From NCBI GenBank assembly GCA_964036045.1, contig OZ038378.1:162780811-162844810 (forward strand): a stretch of DNA of 64,000 nt, written 5' to 3'. Of the stretch, positions 46,301-57,424 are shown one piece after another (position 1 is the first letter of the stretch; each line of letters opens with the position of its first letter). The DNA is from Eutreptiella sp. 'Long Island Sound 2002'. Lineage: Eukaryota > Euglenozoa > Euglenophyceae > Eutreptiales > Eutreptiaceae. The notes under the pieces are model-generated. The model worked only from the letters and a program-made list of their open reading frames with translations. It ran no database searches and was not told the DNA's origin. Position numbers and translations under genes: made by a program.

Positions 46301-48312
46301 TGCTGCGGTTTGACAACAGAGGACTTTGGCGCTGAACTTGGTGACCGCACACCTCTTGTCGCAAGCTGCACACCCCGCCCCCCTTGCTCACCTCCCTTCT
46401 GTTTTGACCCCCTGGGGGGGGGGGGGGCGGTTGTCTCCTTGTTGACCACGAAAAAACTGGCAAACCTCCAAGGTAGACGTCTTATGCTGCTTGCGCCTCA
46501 CCTTTCGTGCATGCCAAGTTTGGTGCGCAGTGACGGTATCCTCCCCCCGGGGGCAGGGGGACTGTCACTTCATCACCAGCGCAAATGACGAATGGCGAAT
46601 CCGCGTCCCAAGTGGGTGTATGACAGCCTTTGTTGGCATGCCTCAAAACCCCTCAGGGCTGTTTGGGTTGGCAAACAGTCTGCGCTAGCACACCCAACGA
46701 TGCTTCCAAGATGTCATCACAGATTTGGTGGTTGTTTACACGGAAGGCTCCTGAAACAACAGGTTGGAGGGAAATCGAAACAGTGTGGGGTCATTTTGGG
46801 GGGGGGTATATGTGCAAAGAGGACAAACCCACTGACCGGGGGTAGGATGTTCAGGGTAGGTGCCAGCGAGGGATGGGGAGATGAATAATGCAGCAGGGTT
46901 GTACGCGGCCATTGAGGCACTGCAAGGTTTCTAGGTCCAGTCTTACAATTACAAATTACCTGCCTTGTAATTGGGACAGGCTCCACGTTTTTGATGTTAG
47001 GGGCGGAAGGAGGTGGAGAGAATGCCCTTGGGTGTCAGGAGGACAGCTGAAGGTCACCATTGAACTTTGGGGAAACTCCCTTCGGAGGTGGGCAAGCTAA
47101 TGTTTAGCAATAAACAATAGTCTAAACACAGCAGAATCAGGCCAGGACATTCTCTTGAGGGGGGACAAGGAACATGCATTGGGGAGGAATGACGGGATGG
47201 TGGGAGGTTTGGGAAGAGGGACTTGCGGACCGCCCGCAGCAAGGGGAGGCAGTTCTGGAAGGAGTAGAGTCCGCACAGTGATTGGGCCCTGTCACTTTGT
47301 AGCGGCTTTCTCTCTCCTTTCAATACAAATGACCTCCCTTGCGGGGCTTGCGATCTGCAGTGTGCGCACACGGGCAGGAGAAGCAGTTGAGGCTGACGTC
47401 AGCATCGCCCCTGCCCGAGGGCAGCTGCTCATCCCGCGGGTCGAGAGCTACGCCCCGGTGCCAGCACCCTTTGTGATGTGCCGCCTGGGCCAGTGTAGCC
47501 GCCCGGCTCTTATCAGTACCTCGGGGAACTCCGACCGTAGCTCTAACCCTAACCCAAACCCGGGCGTCTCTGGCATGGCAGGTTAGGGTGTAATGTGTTA
47601 TGTTTCGTGTTACGGGTGTGGCAGCCTCCCACTGCATTATCTGGTTTCAGACTCAGCTAATCCTCACCACGTGTCAGATCCGCTACCACAGCCAATGTGG
47701 GATCATCGTAGCACTGGACAGCTGTGAACCTTGATCCCGAGGGGTCATCTCGAGTACTGTGAAGTGAGCGGGCTACGCCAGCTCATCTTGGTGAGCACCA
47801 AAAAAAAAACATTGTACAACTGCAACAGAGAGAGGAAATGAAAATGGAAAGGCGACTCGTGTGTCCCCCTCCCCCTCCCACCCACCGTCAGGGGTGGGTG
47901 GTGGAAATGATATGTTTGAGCACAGGCCAATCTGTGCACCAGTTAGCACGCCACTGGGAATGCGGGCCATCGTGTAGATGCACTGCGCCGTGCTACCAGA
48001 CATCCCGGGATGTCCAGCAATGGACACATGGGGGGAGGTTGGGCATAAGCGATCCACTTTGCTGTATACCCCCCCTGCAATCCCCCTCCCCCCCAAATGG
48101 GGGGACCGTCACTTTGCCCATGAACAATCAATAGGACATCAAAGGCGCCGAAGGCACCGGAGAAATTGGTGCTCGGGTTAGACTAGAGTTCAGGTTACCG
48201 TCGTGTAGTGCGGTCCCCCCCCGCATGGGGGGGGCGTTACTTGTGACCCCCCCCCCCTGGGGGACCAGCCTGCCATTGGGGGGGGGATTACAAGGGGGGG
48301 GGGGGGGTATGT
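43391..48312. other. Stretch without an identified gene
   Basis: Contents are homopolymers (A run at 43627, G runs at about 43804, 46418 and 46800), a SAVPY-C-x2-C-like segment present twice (GGAVPYTCAVC near 44442 and GAVPYCNVCDNVYCDEC near 45037) with no recognisable zinc-finger fold, an open frame at 47155-47586 of uncertain status, and the second retroposon copy (47624-47815). Confidence 0.45.
47624..47815 (+). repeat. Retroposon copy 2 (partial)
   Basis: Matches the 3' part of the retroposon at 24704-24888 in the same order: CCCACTGCATT, CTGGT, TCAGA, ATCCGCTACCACA, TGTGGGA, CATCGTAGCACTGGAC, and an AGCTCATC block before an A run (47800-47809). Identity is about 75-80% by eye. No target-site duplication was found for this copy. 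Confidence 0.7.
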
Positions 48313-49415
48313 TAATGGCCAAACTTGAGTCCCCACGAAGTGACTCGTATGTTTGGCGAATTTCCCAGCGCTTGTGTCTGGCAACATGGGACCTGAAATT
48401 TATGCATCGAACTCTGTGGAAAAAGCTGCCCATAGGGGGGCGGATGGGGCATCGGGTAGGGAATGGGAAGTGCCCCATCTGTGGCACGCTTGAGGACCAT
48501 GAACGCATACTTAGACATTGTAGGTTTGCCACTTACCTAACGATGGCTGGACCTCCAAATGCTTCACCTCACATCCCAGTGACCACTGGGCCTTCGGCCT
48601 TCAGTGCAGCCCACAACACAAGCCCCTATGTACACTGCAGAGAAGCCGCTGGCTCCTCCAACAGCAACCTGCTCGCTCAATGACCCTCCCTCCCCTCGAG
48701 TCCAAAAGCTTTTCTGACCGTGTCGACGATTCGGCAAAAGGGAAGAAATGGGGAAGTTACGAGGAAACACTGCTACGGAAACTGGGGGGCATGATAGATC
48801 AGGGGTGGACAGCGGCATACACGGATGGCTTGGCAAAACAGGTCGGTGGGGGGGGGGGGGGGGTGGCAAGCGGGGGTATGGGGTTTTCTTCGCAGAGGGT
48901 TCGGACCGAAACTATGGGGCCCCGGTGCCCCAGAAGGAGAGGCAGATTGTCAGTTGAGGGGAGCTTCAGGGGGTTTTGCAGGTGATGCGATTGTGGCGGC
49001 CAGGAGAGCAACTTGTCATTGTACTTGATTCAGAATATGTATCTAAAGGGATTGTGGGGTGGTCTCCCAAGTGGAGGAGACATCAGCGGAGAACCGCGTC
49101 AAGGGAGGTGGGGCATATCTGTGGGAAGCCATTTTGAAGCTGAGAGAATCAATGGGGGCAGAAGTGCGAGTGGAATGGACCCCATCCCACATCAGGGGGG
49201 TGGGGAACGAGGGGGTGGACCGGCCGGCAGAGGGAGGCCGGCTGCCACACCCCATTAACAACAAAAGCAGGCGCACAGAACCGCCGCTTTTTTTTTCTTG
49301 GAAAAATGCAGAACAGACTGTGGGAGGAGGCTTTGCCGCGTTGAGATGGAACAACACAGGGCTATTGATGAGTGGCGGCTTCGCTGCCTTGTTGGAACAT
49401 CACATGTTGCACTGA
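48313..49415 (+). pseudogene. Truncated LINE-A relative (zf-RVT and RNase H)
   Basis: It shares LWKKLPIGGRMGHRVGN with LINE-A and keeps an intact zinc finger (CPICGTLEDHERILRHC). RNase H follows: AAYTDGLAKQV (catalytic Asp intact, unlike LINE-A), GELQGVL, IVLDSEYVSKG, WSPKWRRHQ and VEWTPSHIRGVGNEG. The frame slips at the G run near 48847-48861 and again near 49110, and TGA at 48955-48957 replaces an Arg codon of LINE-A. The codon aligned to LINE-A TAG 20147 is CAG (48943-48945). RT and endonuclease are absent, so it is a 5'-truncated copy. Confidence 0.85.
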
Positions 49416-49633
49416 AGTTGCTGAGGGTGAGATTCCCAGGGTGACAGCCAAGCAACGGGGGGGGACGGTAAGTGGGATGTGTGCCGTGTACAACAAGCCA
49501 TTGGGACCCGGCAGCCTGAGCACCATAAATGTGCAGCCTGTGCTGCTGCCCCAACCGCTACTCACACCCGCTGCCCCGCCGAAGAGGTTGGGGAACGCCC
49601 ATACGTATGCACACCTCCACTTTGCAGCCGTCA

Positions 49634-50386
49634 ATGTCTGGTGCTGATGTGGTCATTGGCCCTGGGGGTGGCTGCCCAGGACTATCAATAACCCTCCTGC
49701 CAAGCGCTGCAGCGACAGGAGACCCCCCCCCCAGTGCCATCCCGATCCCATGTGCCGTCCTCAGCAGTGGCTCTGAGGTCACCTACATCACCCAAGACCT
49801 GTGCACTCGCCTTGGCTACACCCCCTCCCCGCTAAAGAAGCGCGACCGCACAATCCTGTGCATCGACGGCAGGCACTGCGAGGGGGTCATGCTGCTGCGG
49901 AAGCTCACCTTCGTGTGCAATGCGGCCCCTGTGACTCTAGGCCCCGTCCTTGTGATGCCGACTGCAGCCAGGGACATCCAGCTTGGCCGAGACTTCTGGA
50001 GGCAAGCGCAGGCGACCTTGTACTGCGAGTTTGCATCTCTGGGGTGGATGGAGATAACCAGTGCCGGGATGCAATTGTTGCCTCAGTACAAGGGCCCCGC
50101 CTGCGCGGTTTTCAGTGCGGACGATGGCGTGCAGCACGTGGTCAATTGCGTGATCGAGGCCCGCCCGAATGACGGCACTGCGATCGTGGGCACCGTCAGC
50201 CTGAACCCTGCAGCGCCAAGGCACACGTGCGCCCACTGCGGCGTTGAGTTCAGCAGCCTAAAGCGCTGCAGTCTGTGCAAGAACACGTATTATTGCACAG
50301 AGGACTGCCAGCGTGCGGACTGGAAGTGTCACAAGAAAGTGTGTGAGGGGAGACCGCCCAAGAGTGGCAGTGATGCAACCTGCTGA
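49634..50386 (+). CDS. Retropepsin-like domain plus C-terminal MYND zinc finger
   Basis: A 250-residue frame from ATG 49634 (further ATGs lie upstream at 49529 and 49607). Residues about 35-125 resemble a retroviral-type aspartic protease: [18 protein letters not shown] in place of [21 protein letters not shown] in place of the usual DIILG-D. The catalytic Asp is Ser, so proteolysis is doubtful. Residues about 199-240 form a textbook MYND finger ([21 protein letters not shown]), a protein-interaction module. Such a pairing suggests a retroelement protease captured into a host gene, or an adaptor. CTTTGCAG just upstream of the ATG is a possible 3' splice site, so a 5' exon could exist. Stop is TGA. 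Confidence 0.75.
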   Translation: MSGADVVIGPGGGCPGLSITLLPSAAATGDPPPSAIPIPCAVLSSGSEVTYITQDLCTRLGYTPSPLKKRDRTILCIDGRHCEGVMLLRKLTFVCNAAPVTLGPVLVMPTAARDIQLGRDFWRQAQATLYCEFASLGWMEITSAGMQLLPQYKGPACAVFSADDGVQHVVNCVIEARPNDGTAIVGTVSLNPAAPRHTCAHCGVEFSSLKRCSLCKNTYYCTEDCQRADWKCHKKVCEGRPPKSGSDATC

Positions 50387-50458
50387 AGGGATGGGTTTTG
50401 GCCACCACAACCTAGGACGTTTTTTGGAGGACAAAAACGTCTACCTCCAACCTCTGTC

Positions 50459-50564
50459 GGTTACTCTCCAAACACCGTTGCTTACCCTCCAACCGCCGGC
50501 GGTTACTGTCTAACCGCCGACGGTTACCCTCCAACTGCCGGCGGTTACTATCCAACCGCCATTG
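50459..50564 (+). repeat. 21-bp repeats coding for GYPPTAG in the frame of the MYND gene
   Basis: Five to six imperfect 21-base units (GGTTACCCTCCAACCGCCGG type) beginning 73 bases after the MYND gene stop. They are in the same frame as that gene and would read GYSPNTV, AYPPTAG, GYCLTAD, GYPPTAG, GYYPTAI: an XYPPX-type repeat tail as in annexin and rhodopsin tails. Seven-codon periodicity suggests a coding origin. Either the UGA at 50384-50386 is a recent mutation, or an alternative transcript includes the tail. Confidence 0.7.
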
Positions 50565-52324
50565 GTTGCCCTCCAAGTGCCATCCAACTGCATGCCCTGA
50601 TAATGAGCCAGTTACCTGATGGCCCGAGTTTTTTTTCGTTGACTAATAAACCGTCCTGCCACAAGTAGGCTCTCCCAATCAGTCCGCAGTAAAGCAGATC
50701 TGCACGCAAACTGATTCCGAACAGGAGTTCATATTGGCAGCGAGAGCATCGATCCCGCTGACTCCGACCTGTCAAGTGACAGCCGGTCTGACACAGTCCC
50801 GTGCACAATCCCTGACAGGGCGACCCCAAGGCCTGTCAGATTGCAGGCCCCAGGCGACACTGTCCAAGCGGCTGTGGCCCCTTCATGCCCCCCCTCCCCC
50901 CCCCAATTGGCTCAAACAGCGGCTTATTCACAGCGCACGGGATGCGGTCTTCGCAGCGTTCGGACCCCTGCTTTGCAGGCGACATGGCCAACGCGGCGGG
51001 TCGCACGCCGTTCGTGGCGCCAGGGGCCTGTGCTACGGCGGGTGCAGGCCCCGCTGCCGTGCAGTCACGTCGCGCGCGTTGCCTTCGCCGGTGGCCACGT
51101 GCTCCACCCGCTGTGGTGTGTGGAGCTCGCGTCTGCTTGCGGTGGTGCTGCTCGCGGCTGCCACTGCGGGTTGGCGGCCTCTCGTCGCGCCAATTCGTAT
51201 GGCCGGTGCGCTCCGCAGCGTGTCTGCCGCTTGTCTGGCCCGCTGACCTCTGCTCAACCGCCGCGTGCACATCTGGAGGCGATAGCAGTACCGCTCGTGT
51301 GCAATTTCGGGTGCCGCTGTTTGGACAAAGGGGAGGGTAGCAATGCGTCAATACGGTCCTGTTCTGGAGCAGCCCCCTCCGCGACCCAATGAGTGCCCGA
51401 ATGCCGGTGGCGTGCCCGAGACGGGGGGGGGGGTGGGGGGCGGACCCGAACTTCCCGGCCTCCAGTTGCGCCCTCCAACCTATGCCAGTGGGGAACAGCA
51501 GTAGTGCCAATGGGCTTGCATTCTTCAAGCGGTTGGCGGGCGCATTTAGTCTCGATGATTTGCCCCCTCTGAAGCACACGTCCCACTTTTGTATTGATTC
51601 GAAATGTTCAGAATGAAACAGGAAATTCACGAATGCAGTTGTGGAGATCTAACAAATTTCAGCTGAGGGAGTTGGGAAATTGAAACGGAAGGAGACTGAA
51701 ATCCGAAAACACACAAGCTACAGAGCGGACAACAGGTCATAAAGTCGAGACCTAGTGAGTTGTGGGCAAGCGATAATCGAGGATGGTAGAGATAGGAACG
51801 ATCACACGTAAGATCAATGAGTGCCTGGTCACAGGGGCGTGTCCCAAGGCATACTCCGATGGTTGTACTGACCACGACAGGGATGTTTTGTCAAATGCCC
51901 AGGACAGATCAGCATGTAAGACCATTAAGAAGCATGACTTAGTCATGATTCCACTCCCTGACATGGGGCACAAGGACTGGCTGATGACAAAAAGAATTGA
52001 AACGGCAAACTCAAGGATGCCCCCCCCCCCCATCCCCGCCCCCTCAAGATAAACCAGAACAATAATTTGATACCCCCCACCCCACCCAAAGTCTCTTGGT
52101 GGACGGCGTTAGTCAGTAAGGCAAGGCCTCTGGGGGTTCCGTCCCCACACGACCGTTAATTCATCCAAATAATGCACTTTTTATGTACATTTATAAACCA
52201 ATTCATTGGTTCTTTGGTGCTGAATAGTGCAGATCGGCTTTGCTTGTTGTTTTGTTGTATGGTATGGTATGTTGTGGTATGATATGGTATGGTGTGGTAT
52301 GGTGTGGTATGGTATGGTATGGTA

Positions 52325-52325
<1 letters not shown>
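50565..52325. other. Intergenic stretch
   Basis: No gene is supported. The GC-rich part (50840-51400) is open on both strands but shows no domain. A (GGTAT)n microsatellite occupies about 52256-52325, just before the LINE-B tail. Confidence 0.5.
52256..52325 (+). repeat. (GGTAT)n microsatellite
   Basis: About 13 copies of TATGG/GGTAT with a few substitutions. It directly abuts the (TTG)n tract that forms the 3' tail of LINE-B on the opposite strand. Confidence 0.9.
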
Positions 52326-52355
<30 letters not shown>

Positions 52356-52357
52356 GA
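52326..52357 (-). repeat. (CAA)n 3' tail of LINE-B
   Basis: About eleven TTG units on the + strand, i.e. (CAA)n on the element's sense strand, directly after the 3' non-coding region. Simple-repeat tails of this kind occur at the 3' end of I-like and related LINEs. Confidence 0.75.
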
Positions 52358-53039
52358 GGCACCCAGCACGTGCCGGCGGGAGAAGTTGCCAGACACGCTC
52401 TCCCTGGGCAGGGCGCAAGGGAGCAGTCGGCCGGCGCTACGCTGGCCAGGCGGGCGCCGACGACGACCGAGGGGGGGGGGGGGGGGGGGGGGGGCATGAT
52501 GAGGGGGGGGGGGGGGCGTGGGCGCGTGGAGAAGGGAGGGGCTACCTGTGGGAGTTACCATGGAGCCCTCCCCCGTCTCGGGGGGGAGGGTGACCCGACC
52601 TGTGCGAAGCGGTTGGGGAGGGGGCGGAGGGCCGGGCGGGGACCTTGGAGTGGGGAAGGCACGCCCGGGTCCATGGTCCGACCGCGCCTTGCCCGAACAT
52701 CCCGCCGAGGTGGCCGTTCCTCGTGTGGCGCCGCGGTGCGGCCAGGGGCGCTGGCCCGTGTGCCTAGCCGTCGTCGGGGGCGAGGGGAGGCTCGGGAGTA
52801 GTTCCGCTTGCTGGCTAGTCACCGCTGCATGTGTCGTGGTGTGGCCGCCTCGTCCCCGGTGGTGTGTGTGCGCGTGCGCGACGTTTAGCGGGGAGGGAGG
52901 GCACAAGGGCGGGAGCACAAGAGCGCAGACAAGGGTATACGGCTGCTGGCGTGTTGTGTATGGTCCGTCTACTGTTCCCTGGCGCCTGTCCCTGCGCCTT
53001 GTGAGCGGGAGGCCGCGCGGCACGGCCGGCGGGGGGGTT

Positions 53040-53600
53040 GAGGTCTGGGCCGGGCGCGTGGGTAGCGGTGGGCGGCCGAGACGGCGGCGGCGCCATGCGG
53101 GTGCGGGGCCCGTGGCGGTCGCGAGGCGGTGCGGGCGGGCCGGCCGGCGGCCGGCGGTGTCCCCGAGTGCCCCACACTGTGGGGTCGGTGGGCGTGCCGG
53201 GGGCAAGGGCGACGCGCGGGTCGGGCCGCGGGGGGCGCACGTGCAGGGCGTCGGCGTGCCCGATGAGGGCCTCGCTGAGGCCTGTGGGACCCGCGGTAAG
53301 CAAGTGGCGTTGCCCGGGGGACGGGGTCGGGGCCGGGCGTGTGGGTAGCGGCGGCTGGCCTAGGCGGAGGCGGCGCCAACGGGTTCGGGTGCTCGAGGCG
53401 GGCGTGGGGCGGTGTGTGCGGGCCGGCCTGTGGCCGGTGGCCTCACTAAGAGTCCCACACTGAGGGGTCGACGGGCGTGCCGGGGGCGTACGCGACGTGC
53501 AGGTCGGGCAGTAGAGGGCGCACGTGCAGGGCGCCGGCGGGCCCGATGAGGACCTCACTGAGGACCGAGGGATTCGCGGCAAGCAGGATGCGTTGCCCGG
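53040..53600 (-). repeat. ~283-bp tandem duplication at the LINE-B 3' end
   Basis: Blocks such as GGGCGTGCCGGGGGC, GGGCGCACGTGCAGGGCG and CCCGATGAGG occur at about 53187-53270 and again about 283 bases later. In protein, LLAANPSVLSEVLIGPAGAL corresponds to LLTAGPTGLSEALIGHADAL. The end of ORF2 and the start of the 3' region were therefore duplicated. Confidence 0.75.
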
Positions 53601-56600
53601 GGGGGGTGGCGGCGAGGAGTGGGAGGATGTCCGTGGCCCGCGACGAGGGGGAGAACACGACGTGGGCAGGGTGCGGCCCCGGAAGAGGTGCCGGGGGGAG
53701 TGTGACCACGGGCTGGCGGTCCACCGTGAGGCGCCACGTGGCACAGTGGCGGAGGAGCCAGACTAGGGCGATGATGTGGCGCAGTGTGAGGGGCTGGGTG
53801 CAGGGCGGCGCGGGCACGTGCCGTGGGAGGGGGGGGGCGGGCGGGGCGGCGACGTGGGAGGGGGCCCGACGGAGGAGTGACGTCAGCGACGTGTGTGTCG
53901 TGCTGAGGGTGGAAAGGAGCTCGCGGAGGAGTCCCTCTCTGCCGGCGCTATCTAGCAGAGGGGGGGCGCCGTGGGGGGGGGGTGGAGTGCCCCATGCCCA
54001 GCATACTGAACCCCAACTGTGTCGGGGGGCGGAGCGAGGGGGGGGGGGGATGAGGACGCCCGAGGTGACGTAGTCGAGGGGGGAGAGGCCAAAGGCGTGT
54101 AGGGAGCGGAGCTGGAGGATGGGGCAGGCCTCGCGGTTGCGGCTGGCCTTGCGAGGGCCGCGCGGGATTTGTTGATGACGCGGAGGAGGGGGAGTTTGGG
54201 GAGGATGGGGATGCGGACGACCTCCGGGGGGGCGGTGGAGGTGGTGCCGGTGTGCTGTGGGACGTCGGCGGTGACGAGGGTGGGCCGGCCTGGGCGGGAA
54301 TCGATGAGGGAGAATTCATGCTTGTCGGGGTGGATGATGCGGCCCGCGCGGCGGGAGCACTCGCGGCAGTCGGTGGCCATGGCTGCTACGTCCGTGAGGG
54401 AGGGGGTGATGAAGCGGCGGTCGTCGCTGTACGTGAGGTGGGTGGCGGGGAGGGACGCGGAGTGGCCGGGGATGTTGAGGGGGAGGGTGATGTAGGTGTT
54501 GGGGCGCATGGCCCTGGTGATCACCAGGGTGGGCGCCTGGTAGTGGATCCGTTGCCCTGGTTGCCCCCCTCCTCCGTGCTGAAGGGGTGGGCGAACCCCT
54601 CGCGGGTGGCCACGCGGATGACCAGGCGGCTGTAGAAGCCGTCTGCCCAGGGGCCAAAGTCCCACGAGGCGCGGAGGTAGGAGCAGAGGCGGGAGTTGTC
54701 CTGGCGCAGTACCCTGAGGTACGCGCCAGACTCGTCCCAGTCGCAGATGGCGCAGGTGCCGTGGGTGGAGAGGGCGGTGTAGGTGGCGGCGCGGGCCACG
54801 AGGGCGAGGCCGAGGGCGGAGTGGCCGGGGCGGTAGGCGAAGGAGGCGGGTGTGTAGGTGGAGGTGAGCTCGAGGTCGGCGGCCAGGCGGGTCGTGGCGA
54901 TGCCGGAGGCTGCACCTGAGACGCCCGACTCCACGTCGACGGGGCAGAATGTCGGGGGAGGGGCTTGGTGGGCTTCCCCTTGTAGAGACCGTAGCGGACG
55001 GTCTCGTTGGAGACGCCAGGGGTGCCGGACTGCAGCTGGAGGAGGAGGTGAAGCAGCCCCACGTGCACGCCCCCGCCGCTGCGGAAGAGTGCGGCGCGCG
55101 CCACGTTGTCTGTGGACACGGCGAGGGAGCGTTTGCCCATGCGGCGGTGGGCCAGGGAGGTGGTGGTGATGAGGGGGGGGGGGGGGCTTGCGGGCGAGGG
55201 CGTACGCCCTGAGGGAGGCGGGGGACTCAAGGCGGGCGTTGGCGCGGAGGGCGTCGCGGAGGAGGGGGAGCGTGAGGTCGGTGGGCGGGTGTAGAAGGGG
55301 GAGCCAGGGGTCCGGGAGGCAGCGGGCGGCGAAGAAGGCGTGGTCCACGGAGACGTGGGGGTTGGTGGTCTGGAATCGGGATTGGGCTGTGACCTCGGCG
55401 AGTCGTTCCTCGCGAGTTGCGAGAGTGGCTCCTGGGTGGGGAAGTATGCCGTGGAACGATTCCAGGGGCGGGGAGGGTAGGCGGAGTATGGTGCGGGTGG
55501 CGGAGGTGATGGAGGGGGAGGCGAGGACGGCTGCGCGAGAGACGTGGCCGCGGGCGGCGGACGCTTCCTGGAGGGCAGAGGACTGGGCGGCCAGGTCGTG
55601 GGAGGAGAGGGGAAAGGTGAGCCGGGCCAGGTAACGTAGTAGAGCGGGGGTGTCGGGAGGGTGCGGGAGTAGTTGGTGCGCGATGAAGTGGTGAGCGGCG
55701 ATGCAGTGGTCGGGGAGGGAGGGGGAAAGGGAGAGCGAGCCCCACGCCAAGTCAAGAGCGGCGGAGAGGGAGTCCATGTCCTCGGGGGTCGCCAGGCGCC
55801 ATCGGAACAGGCGCCAGGAGTGGGCGTCGCAGGAGCGATGATGCAGGGTGAAATGTGCCAGCACCATGGCGTGCGAGGTGTGGCAGGGAAGGACGTGGTG
55901 TGTGTGGGAGGCGATGGGGCCGGTGGCGAAGATGTGGTCGATGGCGGTGGATCGGGGGGCGCCATGGCGGGTGTTGAAGTTGGTGGGAGTGGCGGGGGGG
56001 ACTAGGCGGTGCCAGGCCGAGAGCGGGCCGAGGGCTCCGAGTGCGGAGGCGAGGGGGGTGCCTGGGGCGCCTGTGCTGTTGAGGTCGCCTAGGAGGACGC
56101 ACAGGTCGGGTCGCATGCGTGCGCGGAGGTGGTTCATGAGCTTGACCTCGGACACCCACTCGGAGTACGAGAGGCGCGGGGGGAGGTGGGCATTGAACAG
56201 GAGGGCGCGGCCCCCTAGCGAGAGCGGGACCGCGGAGGCCATCTAGTGTGGGCCGTCGTAGACGAGGTCGGCAGGCTAGGAGGGGGCGCGGAGGGACCGG
56301 AGCCAGGCCGTGCGGAGGCCTGAGCCCCGGCCTGACGCGGCTCCGTAGTGAGCCTCGTACCGCGGGGGGAGGGCGGGGCGGGCCGCGGCTGAGTCCCAGA
56401 GCTCCTGCTCGGCGACCACGTCGGGGGATAGGGCCTCGAGCCAGGTGCGGGCGAGGGAGACTTGGCCGGTGATGCCTCCCCAGTTGTGGGTGAGGAACGT
56501 GAGGGCCGTGTCGCGGAGGGGGGTGGATGCCTGGCCGCGGGGGTCTGGGAGGGAGAGTACGAAGGCGGGGGTCGGCTGGAGGAGGGGGTCCGGAGGGGGA

Positions 56601-57232
56601 GCGCAGGGGGTGGCCCACGGGATGGCCGAGACGGGGACTGCCCCGGGCAGTAGCATGCCCTGGAAGCCCACGACACAGCGGGCGGCGGTGTCCCGTGTGC
56701 ATATGGGTGGGGCTTTGTGAGGGGAGGTGCAGAAGAAGTGAGGCCAGTGGTCGGCCAGGGACGCGGGGAGGCCAACGAAGGCGGAGTGAGGTCTGGGGCG
56801 GCCACAGTCGGGGTAGGCGGAGGTGGCGACGAGCGGTGCGTCGGGGAGGGCCGGGTGGAGCGTCCACGCCGAGGCCGGGCCCGACGAGCGAGCGTACACA
56901 GGGAACGGGGGGAGGGGGACCGGCGGCACGTGGGTGGCGTCCCAGTAGGCGGTCCACCTGGCGCCTACGTGCAGAGGCGGGGTGATCCAGAAGGAGGGGT
57001 CGTGACGTTGGCGGGGGAAGGAGGCGAGCCAGCTGCACACTGTGGGGAGGGCGGCAGTGAGGAGCGTGGGGGGTAGCGACGAGGCGGTCTGGGCGGCGTG
57101 CAGCAGGTCGCGGGGGGGGGCTGGGAGGAGGGGGGTGGCCTGGGGGTGCTGGAGGGGGAGGAGGTCCGCGGAGTGTGTGCACTCGGGGCAGCGCGCGAGG
57201 GTCGGGCACCGCAGGTGCCGCAGTGGAGGCAT
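53446..57232 (-). pseudogene. LINE-B ORF2: endonuclease and reverse transcriptase
   Basis: A Cys-rich N-terminus (CPTLARCPECTHS) precedes an APE endonuclease: LTFLTHNWGGITG, VVAEQELW (catalytic Glu), VLLGDLNS, STAIDHIF and a final TSHAMVLAHF where SDH is usual. TAG at 56276-56278 and 56243-56245 interrupts it in frame (LRAPS*PADLVYDGPH*MASAVPL). RT follows in shifting frames: FAYRPGHSALGLALVA, motif A AICDWDESGAYLRV, and motif C LTYSDDRRFI (YSDD) with DKHEFSLID downstream. A C-terminal domain ending DPSVWDS is unassigned; it closes with TAG immediately followed by TGA. It would nick target DNA and copy element RNA. Shifts may be real or homopolymer sequencing errors. Confidence 0.75.
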
Positions 57233-57424
57233 ATACGCGGGGCGGAGACGGGTGGCGGGACGGGCGCGCGAGGGGGAGTCTCTGGGGCGAAGGGTCGGGG
57301 AGAGGGCTCCACCCTGCGGAGGAGGTCCGCGCCGGCGGGGGTATCGGGCGGTGAGTAAGGCTGCCCAAGCGATGGTTGGGAGGTCGGGAGCACAAAAGGC
57401 GGGGAGAGTGTCAAGCAGGGCGAG

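Noticed and set aside
47155-47586. 143-codon frame with protein-like C-terminal part
   Set aside because: No domain, no splice or repeat support; overlaps an antisense frame of similar quality.
47540-47587. CTAACCCTAACCC-like short stretch (and GGGTTAGGGTTAG near 35430)
   Set aside because: Only two to three units; too short for a telomeric array and in unique sequence.
52518-54665. Plus-strand frames across the LINE-B 3' region
   Set aside because: Antisense shadows of a GC-rich element; no domain.
54316-57395. Very long minus-strand frames (549 and 547 codons) rich in Pro/Arg/Ser
   Set aside because: They are mostly alternate frames of the GC-rich LINE-B ORF2; only short parts between homopolymer shifts carry RT sense. 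Their composition is typical of shadow frames.
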